Translations under genes and position numbers: made by a program
Shown: piece by piece, positions 8,100 through 16,379 of the stretch
Layout: the number at the start of each line of letters is the position of its first letter
Position numbering within the stretch: position 1 is the first letter of the stretch
Origin: Achromobacter sp. UMC71
GTDB lineage: Bacteria > Pseudomonadota > Gammaproteobacteria > Burkholderiales > Burkholderiaceae_B
NCBI RefSeq assembly: GCF_014170305.1
Contig: NZ_LZZT01000002.1
Span: 1 to 54,302 of the forward strand
Direction: 5' to 3'
Length of the DNA stretch: 54,302 nucleotides
Notes under the pieces: generated by a model
Told to the model about the DNA's origin: nothing
What the model saw: only the letters and a program-made list of their open reading frames with translations
Databases searched by the model: none

Positions 8100-9113
8100 T
8101 CAGCGGCGCACGGGCGCCGCGGTGCCGCCGACGACGATGCAGTGAGGCAGGCGGTCAGATTGCGGCGGTTGGCCATGGATCTGCGCCAGCAGGTTCGAAC
8201 AGGCGGCCAGGCCGATGCCGTCGCTAGGCTGGGCAACCGTGGTCAGCGGCGGTGTCAGCAAGGCGCCGAAGCGCATGCCGTCAAAGCCGCACACCGAAAT
8301 GTCGCCAGGCACGGACAGGCCCAATGCCACCAGATCGGCGATCACCGCCGTGGCCAGCAGATCGTTCGAGCAGAACAGCGCGGTGGGCGCCTGCTTGCCG
8401 CGCAAGGCCGTCTTCAGGGCCTCGGCGTCACTGCCCGTGTGCGAACTCATGGCGATGTGCTGGATGGGTTCCAGGTCCAGCTTCTTGGCGCAGGCGCGGG
8501 CACCCATCAGGCGGCGGCGCGCGCGGTCGGACGCCGTCAACGGGCCGGTCACGATGGCAATGCGGCGGTGCCCCAGCGCCGCCAGGTGCGACACCATATC
8601 GATGGCGGCCGCGCGGTTGTCGACCGAGGCGTAAGGATGGGCAGTGGATTCGTTGTAGACCAGCACGTAGGGCATGCCGGCGCTGTCCAGGTCGTCCAGC
8701 GTGGCGCTGCGCGCCGCGTCCGCCACCGTCAGGATCAGGCCGTCGACCTGATGATCGATCAGGCCCTGCACGGCGGCCGACTCCACCGCGGGGTCGTAGC
8801 CGGTGGCGGTCAGCATGACGCTGTAGCCGGATTCGCGGGCTCGCCGTTCGGCGCCTTCAAAGCACTCGGCGAATACGGGATTGGACAACGTGGGCAGGAT
8901 CAGGCCGATGGTGCGCGTGCTGCCGGAACGCAGGCTGCGGCCGACGCGGTTGGGCCGGAAACCCGCACGCTTGGCGATGGCGCGGATGTGCGCCAGCGTT
9001 TCCGGATGGACGATATCCGGCTGATTGAACGCGCGCGAAACCGTGGCGGGGGATACCCCCGCCTTGCGGGCCACTTCGATAATGGAAAAGCGGGGCGATG
9101 CGCGCGACACCAT
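8100..9113 (-). CDS. LacI-family transcriptional regulator of the gpdQ-ugp operon
   Basis: A 337-aa repressor. The N-terminal helix-turn-helix (about residues 9-30, VARKAGVSPATVSRAFNQP) is followed by the hinge helix (GRSLRSGSTRTIGLILPT) and a periplasmic-binding-like effector domain with the family CGFDGMRFG and LTTVAQPS motifs. It is the first gene of a run that continues through gpdQ (34 bases apart) and ugpCBAE. A perfect palindrome with a central CG lies 22 bases before its start, suggesting autoregulation. The effector is not visible from sequence; a glycerol-phosphate compound is a guess. Confidence 0.92.
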   Translation of the reverse strand: MVSRASPRFSIIEVARKAGVSPATVSRAFNQPDIVHPETLAHIRAIAKRAGFRPNRVGRSLRSGSTRTIGLILPTLSNPVFAECFEGAERRARESGYSVMLTATGYDPAVESAAVQGLIDHQVDGLILTVADAARSATLDDLDSAGMPYVLVYNESTAHPYASVDNRAAAIDMVSHLAALGHRRIAIVTGPLTASDRARRRLMGARACAKKLDLEPIQHIAMSSHTGSDAEALKTALRGKQAPTALFCSNDLLATAVIADLVALGLSVPGDISVCGFDGMRFGALLTPPLTTVAQPSDGIGLAACSNLLAQIHGQPPQSDRLPHCIVVGGTAAPVRR

Positions 9114-9426
9114 GGCTACATTGCTGGCGGTTTGCTGAAAACGTTTTCATCTTACAAGGGAATTATGACCTTTGTGTTGCACCCGTTTGCGCTATGCTGA
9201 TAACAACGCAACAACATAAAGCCAAGGCGCAATGCACGCGGAAATACCCGGAAAAACGTGGTTTTTCAGTGGTTTTCCTAATTGACGCAACGCGGACAAT
9301 GGCTGGGTTTGTCAAAATCGGCGCGCATCATGCCGCGCCAGATCGGGATAAACCCCAGGTCAAGGGGACCGGGTGCGTAAGTCAGTACCGCGCATATCGC
9401 GCGGCACCGGGATAGAGGAAAGGATC
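9114..9426. other. Divergent intergenic region, LacI regulator and amidase
   Basis: A 313-base gap that is visibly more A+T rich than its surroundings (stretches such as CATAAT and ACGCAACAACATAAAG). It contains the LacI-type operator near the regulator. Both promoters must lie here, but I cannot assign clean -35/-10 pairs. No small gene is supported. Confidence 0.5.
9136..9149. promoter_or_regulatory. Probable LacI-type operator
   Basis: The 14-base sequence TGAAAACGTTTTCA is a perfect palindrome with the central CG typical of LacI/GalR-family operators. It lies between the regulator gene and its putative promoter, where bound repressor would block the whole lacI-gpdQ-ugp transcript. Confidence 0.75.
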
Positions 9427-10755
9427 ATGTCTACTGCCTTAAACAGACTTGGCGCGCTTGAAGCGGCGCGCAAGCTGCAACGGCGCGAATTGACTGCGGT
9501 GCAATTGGTGCGTGCCTGCTTTGCGCGCATCGAACAACGCGAAAACACCATTCATGCCTGGACGGCGCTGCAAAAGCAGGCCGCCCTGGACCATGCCGAA
9601 GCGCTGGATCGCGGCGCCCTGCGCGGCCCGCTGCACGGCCTGCCGCTAGGCGTGAAAGACCTGTTCGACACAGCCGACCTGCCAACGCGCTACGGCTCGC
9701 CCATCTACGAACGGCACCGTCCGGGGTTGGACGCGGCCGCCGTGGCGCTGTGCCGCCATGCTGGCGCCGTGGTGATCGGCAAGACCGTCACCACCGAGTT
9801 CGCCACCTACCAGGCCGGACCCACGCGCAACCCGCGCAACGAAGCCTATACGCCCGGCGGTTCGTCCAGCGGCTCGGCCGCGGCGGTTGCCGACGATATG
9901 GTGCCGTTCGCGCTGGGCTCGCAAACCGCCGGATCCATCATCCGCCCGGCCTCGTATTGCGGCATTGTCGGCTTCAAGCCCACCTTCGGCGCCATTCCCC
10001 GCGCGGGTGTGAAAAGCCTGGCCGAATCGCTGGACACCGTCGGCGGCTTTGCCCGCTCGGTGCCGGACGTGGCCTTGTTCGCCTCGGTGCTGATGCGCGA
10101 TCCGCGCATGCTCGAACTTTCCTACGACGCCAAGCCGCGCATCGGCATGTACCGCAGCCTGCAATGGCGTCACGCGCAATCCGAAACCAAGGAAGCCTTC
10201 GCGCAGGCCGCGGCCACGCTAGCGCGCGCGGGCGCCCATGTCGAAGAAGTGCCGCTGCCGCCCGAAGACTGCATGCTGGTGCAATTGCACGCCGACGTCA
10301 TGGCTTTCGAAGCGTCCCAGTCGCTGGCTTACGAACGGCTCGAGCACGCGGGGCAGCTCAGCGCCAAGATCCAGGCCGTCCTGGAAGCCGGCGCCCAGAT
10401 CACCGCCGAGGAACACATCAAGAACCTCGAGCGGGCCGCGGATTCACGCGCGCGGGTGGATCAATGGTTCGACAAGTACGACATCCTGCTGGCGCCCAGC
10501 GCCAGCGGCGAGGCGCCGTTTGCCGACTTGGGCACGGGTGATCCGCAGTTCTCCCGTGCCTGGACGCTGTTCGGCCTGCCCTGCCTGAACCTGCCTTTTG
10601 CCACCGGCCCGCAGGGGCTGCCGGTCGGGTTGCAGTTGATCGGCCGGCGCCACGACGACTACCGCACGCTGTCGATCGCGGCCTGGGTGCACGAGCGCCT
10701 GCTGGCCGCGCGCGAACCTGACATCGGCGCGTCCGACATGTGGCCGCGGGGCTGA
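9427..10755 (+). CDS. Amidase signature family hydrolase
   Basis: A 442-aa member of the amidase signature family, hydrolysing a carboxamide to acid and ammonia. The Ser-cisSer-Lys triad is readable as Lys77 (GVKDLF), Ser146 (GGSSSGSAAA) and Ser170 (QTAGSIIRPA), with the family spacing of 24 between the serines. There is no signal peptide, so it is cytoplasmic. The start is the ATG following GAGGAAAGG. It is not a GatA: the gatCAB context and C-terminal features are absent. The substrate is unknown. It is transcribed away from the LacI gene and ends at a strong terminator. Confidence 0.9.
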   Translation: MSTALNRLGALEAARKLQRRELTAVQLVRACFARIEQRENTIHAWTALQKQAALDHAEALDRGALRGPLHGLPLGVKDLFDTADLPTRYGSPIYERHRPGLDAAAVALCRHAGAVVIGKTVTTEFATYQAGPTRNPRNEAYTPGGSSSGSAAAVADDMVPFALGSQTAGSIIRPASYCGIVGFKPTFGAIPRAGVKSLAESLDTVGGFARSVPDVALFASVLMRDPRMLELSYDAKPRIGMYRSLQWRHAQSETKEAFAQAAATLARAGAHVEEVPLPPEDCMLVQLHADVMAFEASQSLAYERLEHAGQLSAKIQAVLEAGAQITAEEHIKNLERAADSRARVDQWFDKYDILLAPSASGEAPFADLGTGDPQFSRAWTLFGLPCLNLPFATGPQGLPVGLQLIGRRHDDYRTLSIAAWVHERLLAAREPDIGASDMWPRG

Positions 10756-10802
10756 CCCGCCCGGTTGCGCGGTGTTGCCTGCCCCGCGCCCTTTGCCAAA
10801 AA

Positions 10803-10835
10803 AAAGAAAGCCCGCCGGATAACGGCGGGCTTTTT
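10803..10835. terminator. Bidirectional rho-independent terminator
   Basis: GCCCGCCG pairs with CGGCGGGC around a five-base loop, with an A-run on the left and a T-run on the right. It serves the amidase gene on the plus strand and could serve leuA on the minus strand. Confidence 0.9.
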
Positions 10836-10915
10836 GTGTGCGGCGCCGCCTCATGATAAGAGGCGAGCGTTGGAGGTGATGGCGGTAAGCCCACCCCCTG
10901 CTTCCGGGTCGCGGA

Positions 10916-12625
10916 TCACGCGGCCTCGGCGGCCTCTTGTTCGGTGGTGACGGCGCCAGCGTTGATGTGGCGGTTTACGGCGCTCAGCACGGCCTGGAAG
11001 GACGCGGTCACGATGTCGCGGTCGATACCCACGCCGAAGCCGGTGCTGGATTCACCGACGCGCAGTTCCACATACGAGGCGGCGCGGGTGTCGGTGCCGG
11101 TGCCGATGGCATGCTCGTGGTAGTCCATGATGCGCACCGGCACGTCCAGCGCGGCCACGAAGGCCGAGATGGCGCCATCGCCCTTGCCCGTCACAATGCG
11201 GCGTTCGCCGTTGTATTCGAGTTCTGCTTCGATGCTGAAGTGCTGGCCTTCGCCGGCCGACGGATTGCCGTCGATGCGATGGCGGATCAGCTTCCAGGGC
11301 GACTTTTGCTCGAGGTATTCGCGGTTGAAGATCGTGTGCACGTCGTCGGCGGTGACTTCGCGGCCGGTTTCGTCGGTGACGCGTTGGATCGCACGGCTGA
11401 ATTCGATCTGCAAGCGGCGCGGCAACACCAGGCCGTGCTCCTGCTCGAGCAGGTACGACACGCCGCCCTTGCCCGACTGGCTGTTCACGCGGATCACGGC
11501 GTCGTAGCTGCGGCCGAGGTCGGCCGGGTCGATCGGCAAGTACGGCACTTCCCAGACGGCGTCGGCTTGCTGCAACGCGAAGCCCTTCTTGATGGCGTCC
11601 TGGTGCGAACCGGAGAAGGCCGTGAAGACCAGGTCGCCGGCATACGGATGACGCGGGTGCACCGGCAATTGGTTGCAGTACTCGGCGCAGCGGCGCACTT
11701 CGTCGATGTCCGAGAAGTCCAGGCCCGGGTGCACGCCTTGCGTGTAGAGGTTCAAGGCCAGCGTGACCAGGTCGACGTTGCCGGTGCGCTCGCCGCTGCC
11801 GAACAGGCAGCCTTCGATGCGGTCGGCGCCGGCCATGACGGCGAACTCGGCGGCGGCCACGGCCGTGCCGCGGTCATTGTGCGGGTGCACGCTGAGCACG
11901 ATGCTGTCGCGGCGGGCCAGGTTCTTGTGCATCCACTCGATCTGGTCGGCGTACAGGTTGGGGCTGGTGGCTTCGATGGTGGCGGGCAAGTTCAGCACCA
12001 TCTTGCTTTGCGGCGTGGGCTGCCATACGTCGGCCACGGCGTTGGAGACTTCCAGCGCGAATTCGGGTTCGGTGGTGCTGAAGACTTCGGGCGAATACTC
12101 GTAGCGCCATTGCGTTTCGGGGCGCTGCGCGACGTATTGCTTGATCAAGCGCGTGCCGGTGGTGGCGATGTTCTTGATCTCGTCCTTGGACATGTTGAAG
12201 ACGACCTTGCGGAAGGCCGGCGCGCAGGCGTTGTACATGTGCACGATGGCTTGCTTGGCGCCCGCGGCGGCTTCAACGGTGCGGCTGATCAGGTCTTCGC
12301 GCGACTGGGTCAGCACGATGATGGTCACATCGTCGGGGATGCGCTTTTCGTCGATGAGCTTGCGCACGAAATCGAAGTCGGTCTGCGAGGCAGACGGGAA
12401 ACCCACTTCGATTTCCTTGAAGCCGATCTTGACCAGCTGTTCGAAGAAGCGGACCTTGCGCTCGACGCTCATCGGTTCGATCAAGGCCTGGTTGCCGTCG
12501 CGCAAGTCGGTGCTCATCCAGATCGGCGGCTGCGTGATGCGGCGGCTGGGCCAGGTGCGCTCGGAAAAGTCGCGGGCAAAGGGCGCGAAGGGGACGTATT
12601 TGGTGGCGGGGTTGGCAAGCATCAT
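10916..12625 (-). CDS. leuA: 2-isopropylmalate synthase, long form
   Basis: A 569-aa enzyme that condenses acetyl-CoA with 2-ketoisovalerate in the first committed step of leucine synthesis. The catalytic and metal-binding motifs are [11 protein letters not shown] (about residues 39-49) and [10 protein letters not shown]. The C-terminal third is the leucine-sensing regulatory domain. The length and the N-terminal [17 protein letters not shown] segment mark the long type, distinct from the ~510-aa LeuA usually beside ilv genes. I start at the ATG five bases after GAGGTG; an in-frame GTG just upstream is less likely. No other leu gene is adjacent. A probable leader region lies upstream. Confidence 0.96.
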   Translation of the reverse strand: MMLANPATKYVPFAPFARDFSERTWPSRRITQPPIWMSTDLRDGNQALIEPMSVERKVRFFEQLVKIGFKEIEVGFPSASQTDFDFVRKLIDEKRIPDDVTIIVLTQSREDLISRTVEAAAGAKQAIVHMYNACAPAFRKVVFNMSKDEIKNIATTGTRLIKQYVAQRPETQWRYEYSPEVFSTTEPEFALEVSNAVADVWQPTPQSKMVLNLPATIEATSPNLYADQIEWMHKNLARRDSIVLSVHPHNDRGTAVAAAEFAVMAGADRIEGCLFGSGERTGNVDLVTLALNLYTQGVHPGLDFSDIDEVRRCAEYCNQLPVHPRHPYAGDLVFTAFSGSHQDAIKKGFALQQADAVWEVPYLPIDPADLGRSYDAVIRVNSQSGKGGVSYLLEQEHGLVLPRRLQIEFSRAIQRVTDETGREVTADDVHTIFNREYLEQKSPWKLIRHRIDGNPSAGEGQHFSIEAELEYNGERRIVTGKGDGAISAFVAALDVPVRIMDYHEHAIGTGTDTRAASYVELRVGESSTGFGVGIDRDIVTASFQAVLSAVNRHINAGAVTTEQEAAEAA

Positions 12626-12658
12626 CACTACACCTCGATCAGTTCTTTCGGTTTGATG

Positions 12659-12732
12659 CTGAATCCGGATGGCATGCGGCCGATAGGCGCTCTGATGCCA
12701 GGGGGTTCGCCGAGTCTGGCGAGGGGATTCAG
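12659..12732 (-). promoter_or_regulatory. Multi-branched inverted-repeat element in the leuA leader
   Basis: An outer 8-bp stem (CTGAATCC with GGATTCAG) encloses two inner hairpins: a 5-bp stem TCGCC/GGCGA with a six-base loop, and a 6-bp stem TGGCAT/ATGCCA with a further partly paired core. All outer and inner pairs named are exact. It ends 33 bases before the leuA start codon and lies downstream of the candidate leader peptide. It may be the alternative-fold part of an attenuator or a structured leader controlling translation. Confidence 0.45.
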
Positions 12733-12789
12733 TTTTGAAAAAGGGAAATCGCGTGTGGCAAGCGTGGCTGCCGAGCTACCACGGGGACA

Positions 12790-12915
12790 CTAGGCCCGGC
12801 AACCGATCGGTAGGTATAGCGATAGCGCGATGGACGAAATAGAAGCGCGCAGACCGGCAACCGGAGCGGCAAAGCGTCCGGTAGCAATCGCGAGGGGGGT
12901 GCGGTAAGCGGCCAT
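12790..12915 (-). CDS. Candidate leuA leader peptide (41 aa)
   Basis: A short frame starting with ATG directly after an in-frame TAG, encoding MAAYRTPLAIATG and ending in IALSLYLPIGCRA. Three of its last eleven residues are leucine, all written with CTA, a very rare codon in this GC-rich genome; E. coli and Salmonella leu leaders also use CTA as control codons. No Shine-Dalgarno sequence is visible, so translation may be weak or leaderless. A T-rich run (near 12738) and the branched element follow before leuA. The idea of leucine-dependent attenuation is inference. Confidence 0.4.
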   Translation of the reverse strand: MAAYRTPLAIATGRFAAPVAGLRASISSIALSLYLPIGCRA

Positions 12916-12965
12916 AGGTTGCTAGTCAAACATACTTTTCGGGCCAGCGCAAATGAAAACGCGAT

Positions 12966-12994
12966 AAAAAAACCGGGGGCAGATCTGCCCCCGG
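12966..12994 (-). terminator. Rho-independent terminator of the Bug receptor gene
   Basis: CCGGGGGCAGATCTGCCCCCGG is a perfect inverted repeat (12973-12994); on the minus strand it is followed by a run of seven T. It begins 6 bases after the receptor gene's stop codon. Confidence 0.92.
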
Positions 12995-13000
12995 CGCGCC

Positions 13001-13978
13001 TTATTGCGTCTGCATGTGGCCGTTTTTCACGACCTTGCCCAGGCGTTCGCGTTCGTTGGCGGCAAATTCAACGAAGCTGGCGCGCGAGCCGCCGCCCGGT
13101 TCGATGCTGCTCTGGCGCAGCGCGTCCTGCACTTCCTTGGTTTGCAGCGACTTCTCGATGGCCGCGTTCATCTTGTCCAGCACGTCGGCGGGCGTGCCGG
13201 CCGGCGCGTACAGGCCGGCCCAGTGGCCGATGCGGATGGCGGGGAAACCCAGTTCGGCGGTGGTGGGGATGTCCGGCGCGCTGGCCATGCGCTTGTCCCA
13301 GGTGGTGGCCAGGGCCTTGAGCTTGCCGGCCTGGATCAGCGGCAGCGTGACGATGCTGGCCTCGGAGGTGGCGTCGACCTGGTTGCCGATCACGGCGGTC
13401 ACGCCTTCCGAACCGCTCTTGTAGGCGATGGGCTCGACCGGCAGGCCGGTGGCTTCCTTGACCATCTCGGCCACGAAATGCGGCGTGCTGCCGTTGCCGG
13501 CGGTCGAGAACGTGATACGGTCCGTCTTGGCCTTTTTGGCGCGCTCGACGAAGTCCTTCAGGTCCTTGGCCGGGTTGGACGGATTGGCCACGATGACCGA
13601 CGGTGTCACCGTCAAGAGCGCGACCGGGGTCAGTTCTTCGTCTTTGTAGGGCTGGTCCGAACGGATCAGGCTGTTGGTCACCGTGCCGTTGCTGCCCACC
13701 AGGTAGGTGTAGCCATCGGCGGCGCTGCGCGCGACGTGCGCGGCGCCGACGACGCCGCCGGCGCCGGGACGGTTTTCCACGATGACGGGCTGGTTCAGGG
13801 TCGAGCCCACCGCCTTGGCGATGATGCGGGCGACAAGATCGTTGGCGCCGCCGGCGCTGAACGGCGCGACGAACGTGATGGGTTTGTCGGGCCAGGCGGC
13901 GGATGCCGGGGCGGCGACGACGGCGGCCGAGCAGGCCAGCAGCAAGCCGGCGGCATACCGGACAGGGGTGCGGAACAT
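13001..13978 (-). CDS. Bug-family tripartite tricarboxylate transporter receptor
   Basis: A 325-aa periplasmic binding protein. Residues 1-27 form a Sec signal peptide ending ASA-AWPDKPI. WPDKPITFVAPFSAGGANDL, VENRPGAGG and the AFK/YKSG segment are hallmarks of the Bug (TctC) family, which is hugely expanded in Bordetella and Achromobacter. The ligand is a small carboxylate but cannot be told from sequence. The start ATG has GGAG upstream. No tctA/tctB membrane genes are adjacent, so it is an orphan receptor, as is common in this group. Its own terminator isolates it from leuA. Confidence 0.93.
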   Translation of the reverse strand: MFRTPVRYAAGLLLACSAAVVAAPASAAWPDKPITFVAPFSAGGANDLVARIIAKAVGSTLNQPVIVENRPGAGGVVGAAHVARSAADGYTYLVGSNGTVTNSLIRSDQPYKDEELTPVALLTVTPSVIVANPSNPAKDLKDFVERAKKAKTDRITFSTAGNGSTPHFVAEMVKEATGLPVEPIAYKSGSEGVTAVIGNQVDATSEASIVTLPLIQAGKLKALATTWDKRMASAPDIPTTAELGFPAIRIGHWAGLYAPAGTPADVLDKMNAAIEKSLQTKEVQDALRQSSIEPGGGSRASFVEFAANERERLGKVVKNGHMQTQ

Positions 13979-14112
13979 GAAAAACAACTCCAGGGGCCGG
14001 CCGCGCATCCGGCGTGTCTCGTCAGCCGGCTTGTTTTATTGGAAGGGTGCGCAGCCCGCGGTTGCGCGAGCCTGGAGGGCCAGTATAGGGGAGCCCGGCT
14101 GGCAGGGCACTG

Positions 14113-14140
14113 AAACAAACAGGCCGCCTTGCGGCGGCCT
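14113..14140 (-). terminator. Terminator of the two-helix membrane protein gene
   Basis: AGGCCGCC pairs with GGCGGCCT around a TTGC loop; on the minus strand it is followed by a T-rich GTTTGTTTC stretch. It sits about 30 bases after the stop codon of the gene that follows in coordinate order. Confidence 0.7.
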
Positions 14141-14171
14141 GGATGCGGGAAAAACGTCAGGAAAAGAAGGC

Positions 14172-14810
14172 TTAGCGGGCCGGGCCGCCGATGCGCGGTT
14201 CGATGTAGCGTTCGCGTTCGCCACGGGGCTCGGCGCGGGTGTCGCGGCGGCCGTCGTCACGGCTGTCGCGCGGGGGCTTGGCCGCGGTGCCTTCCAGAAT
14301 GTTGGCTTGTTCGGCCACCATGGCGATCTTGCCGATGCGGTTGTGGCGGATTTCCGACAGTGACCGTTGCAGGTCGCCGACGGTGAACGGTTCTTCGCGG
14401 GTACCCCAGGTCCAGCGCAGCACGCCCAGGGATTCTTCGGACAGTTGCGGCGCCAGATCGGCCAGTACGCCGGTGCTGACGGGGGTGGCGCGGCCCGAGG
14501 CCAGGCTGGCGGACAGCCAGGCGCGCAGGATGAAGAAGACGATCAGCGTCCAGATGCCGGCGACGACCCACCAGATGTACGGATTGACCTTCTGGACCAT
14601 GTCCATGGTGGGCTGGCCCAGCGAATGCAGGAACTCGTAGTTGATGCGCTTTCCGAAATCCAGGATCCAGGAGGCGGCGAGATACCAGATGATCACTGCG
14701 ACGGCGATCACGATCGCGCGCAGGATGAGCCTGGGAAGTGCCAGTTTGAGCAGGGTCTGACCGATCAGTCGGCAATCCTGGCGAACGCTTGCGGGCGAAG
14801 TCTGATTCAT
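14172..14810 (-). CDS. Hypothetical inner-membrane protein, two helices
   Basis: A 212-aa protein I do not recognise. It has two predicted membrane segments, LILRAIVIAVAVIIWYLAAS (about residues 26-45) and WWVVAGIWTLIVFFILRAW (about 78-97). A soluble C-terminal domain follows (LGVLRWTWGTREEPFTVGDL, LSEIRHNRIGKIAMV) and ends in an Arg/Asp-rich tail. The C-terminal half looks like a winged-helix-sized module. Its start lies 19 bases from the rpoN start on the opposite strand, so the promoters of the two genes probably overlap. Two adjacent ATG codons could serve as start. Confidence 0.75.
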   Translation of the reverse strand: MNQTSPASVRQDCRLIGQTLLKLALPRLILRAIVIAVAVIIWYLAASWILDFGKRINYEFLHSLGQPTMDMVQKVNPYIWWVVAGIWTLIVFFILRAWLSASLASGRATPVSTGVLADLAPQLSEESLGVLRWTWGTREEPFTVGDLQRSLSEIRHNRIGKIAMVAEQANILEGTAAKPPRDSRDDGRRDTRAEPRGERERYIEPRIGGPAR

Positions 14811-14829
14811 CATGCAAAATATTGTACCT

Positions 14830-16257
14830 ATGACCCGTCCAATTTTAGAACTGCGGCCTGGCCAGCATCTGACGCTGACCCCACAACTGCAGCAATCCAT
14901 CCGGTTGCTGCAGCTGTCTACGCTCGATCTCGAGGCGGAGATCTCGCAAGTGCTTGCGGATAATCCGTTGCTGGAGCGCGACGATGAGTCGCCGTCGGCG
15001 GAAACGCCGGCGGAATCCGAGCGTGAGTCTTCGGTGCAGGACGACGAGCCCGCCGCCGAGCGCGAGACGCCGGTGGACGAAATGCCGGGCTCGGGCGGGG
15101 TCTATCCCGACGACGATTCCAGCTTGCCCGAGGCCGCGCGGCCCGACACGCTGCGCGAATACCTGCTGGGGCAACTGGCGCTGACCCGGGCCGCGCCGCG
15201 CGACGCCACGCTGGCCGCGCTGCTGATCGACGAACTGGACGAAAACGGCTACCTGGGCTCGCCCCTGGAAGAAATCCTGGGCTGGCTGCCGGCCGATTCC
15301 GAACCCGACCTGGACGAGTTGCGCGCCGCGTTGTCGCTGCTGCAGTCGTTCGACCCCATCGGGATCGGCGCGCGCGACATGTCCGAATGCCTGCTGTTGC
15401 AATTGCGCAACCCTGACCTGTCGCGCCTGCCCGAGGCCGCGGACCCCAAGGTGCTGGCCTGCGCCCGCCTCATTTGTGCGCAGCATCTGGCGCTCTTGGC
15501 CACGGGCAACAACGCCCGCCTGTGCGCCGCGGTGGGTTGTGACGAGACCACGCTGCGCGCCGCGCACAGCCTGATCCTGCGCCTGGAGCCGCGCCCCGGC
15601 CGCGCCTGGACAGTGCCGGCGGCCGACTATGCCGTGCCTGACGTTATCGTGCGCAAGACGCGCCGCGGCTGGCAGGTCACGCTGAACAGCGCCGCCGTGC
15701 CGCGCCTGCAGATCAACGGGCTCTATGCGCAGATGCTGGGCAACCAGAAGGAATCCGCCCACGCCGGCCTGCAATCGCAACTGCAGCAGGCCAAGTGGAT
15801 GATCCGCAACGTCGAACAGCGCTTTGACACCATCCTGCGCGTCGCCCAGGCCATCGTCGAGCGCCAGACTGCGTTCTTCAGCCAGGGGCCGGCGGCCATG
15901 CGGCCGCTCATCCTGAAAGACATCGCCGGCGAGCTGGGCCTGCACGAATCCACCATTTCACGCGCTACAACGCAGAAGTACATGCTCACTCCGTTTGGCA
16001 CGCTGGAGCTTAAGCGCTTCTTCGGAGCTGGGGTGTCGACCGACGGCGGCGACGCTACCTCGGCGACGGCGGTGCAGACCTTCATCCGCCAGATGGTGGC
16101 CGAAGAGAACCGGGCCAAGCCCTTGTCGGACAGCCAGATCATGGAAAAGCTGGCGGACCAGGGCATCGTCATTGCCCGCCGCACGGTCGCAAAATACCGC
16201 GAAGCGCTGCGGATCGCGCCCGCCGCGCTGCGCAAGGCGCAGGCCTCGGCCCGGTGA
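14830..16257 (+). CDS. rpoN: RNA polymerase sigma-54 factor
   Basis: A 475-aa sigma factor for enhancer-dependent promoters. Region I is intact (LTLTPQLQQSIRLLQLSTLD), an acidic region II follows, then the core-binding domain, the helix-turn-helix (LGLHESTISRATTQKY) and the RpoN box (ARRTVAKYREAL). I start at the MTRPILELRPGQ methionine, which aligns with E. coli RpoN; an in-frame ATG 18 bases upstream is possible. The usual lptB/hpf/ptsN neighbours are absent: the gene is flanked by a membrane protein gene and bfd, so this may be a second or relocated copy. Confidence 0.95.
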   Translation: MTRPILELRPGQHLTLTPQLQQSIRLLQLSTLDLEAEISQVLADNPLLERDDESPSAETPAESERESSVQDDEPAAERETPVDEMPGSGGVYPDDDSSLPEAARPDTLREYLLGQLALTRAAPRDATLAALLIDELDENGYLGSPLEEILGWLPADSEPDLDELRAALSLLQSFDPIGIGARDMSECLLLQLRNPDLSRLPEAADPKVLACARLICAQHLALLATGNNARLCAAVGCDETTLRAAHSLILRLEPRPGRAWTVPAADYAVPDVIVRKTRRGWQVTLNSAAVPRLQINGLYAQMLGNQKESAHAGLQSQLQQAKWMIRNVEQRFDTILRVAQAIVERQTAFFSQGPAAMRPLILKDIAGELGLHESTISRATTQKYMLTPFGTLELKRFFGAGVSTDGGDATSATAVQTFIRQMVAEENRAKPLSDSQIMEKLADQGIVIARRTVAKYREALRIAPAALRKAQASAR

Positions 16258-16295
16258 AATAGGGGACGGATTTTTTCAAAAACGTCCCTTATTTC
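16256..16295 (+). terminator. Hairpin after rpoN: terminator or REP-like element
   Basis: GAAATAGGGGACG pairs with CGTCCCTTATTTC (13 bp, one G-T pair) around a loop of T and A runs. The stem starts inside the rpoN stop codon. There is no T-tract after it, so an intrinsic terminator is only one option; the GGGACG-containing arms resemble short dispersed palindromes. Confidence 0.5.
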
Positions 16296-16343
16296 AACGG
16301 GTTGCGTGACAAGTTGGTTGCAAATTTTTTTGCATGAGGGGAC

Positions 16344-16376
16344 TTGCCAGCAGCGGAATAATTTTCGATAATTATT
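16344..16376 (+). promoter_or_regulatory. bfd promoter with overlapping Fur box
   Basis: TTGCCA and GATAAT are spaced by 17 bases. An exact inverted repeat AATAATT-N6-AATTATT (16357-16376) covers the -10, as expected for Fur repression. The predicted transcription start falls within one or two bases of the bfd ATG, implying a leaderless or nearly leaderless mRNA. Confidence 0.7.
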
Positions 16377-16379
16377 CTC

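Noticed and set aside
10937..12793. A 618-codon plus-strand frame opposite leuA
   Set aside because: Shadow of leuA; no recognisable motif.
12729..12929. Alternative leader frame before leuA, starting TTG
   Set aside because: Also rich in Leu, but it lacks a normal start and ribosome binding site and is longer than typical leaders. The ATG frame with clustered CTA codons is the better candidate, although I cannot exclude this one.
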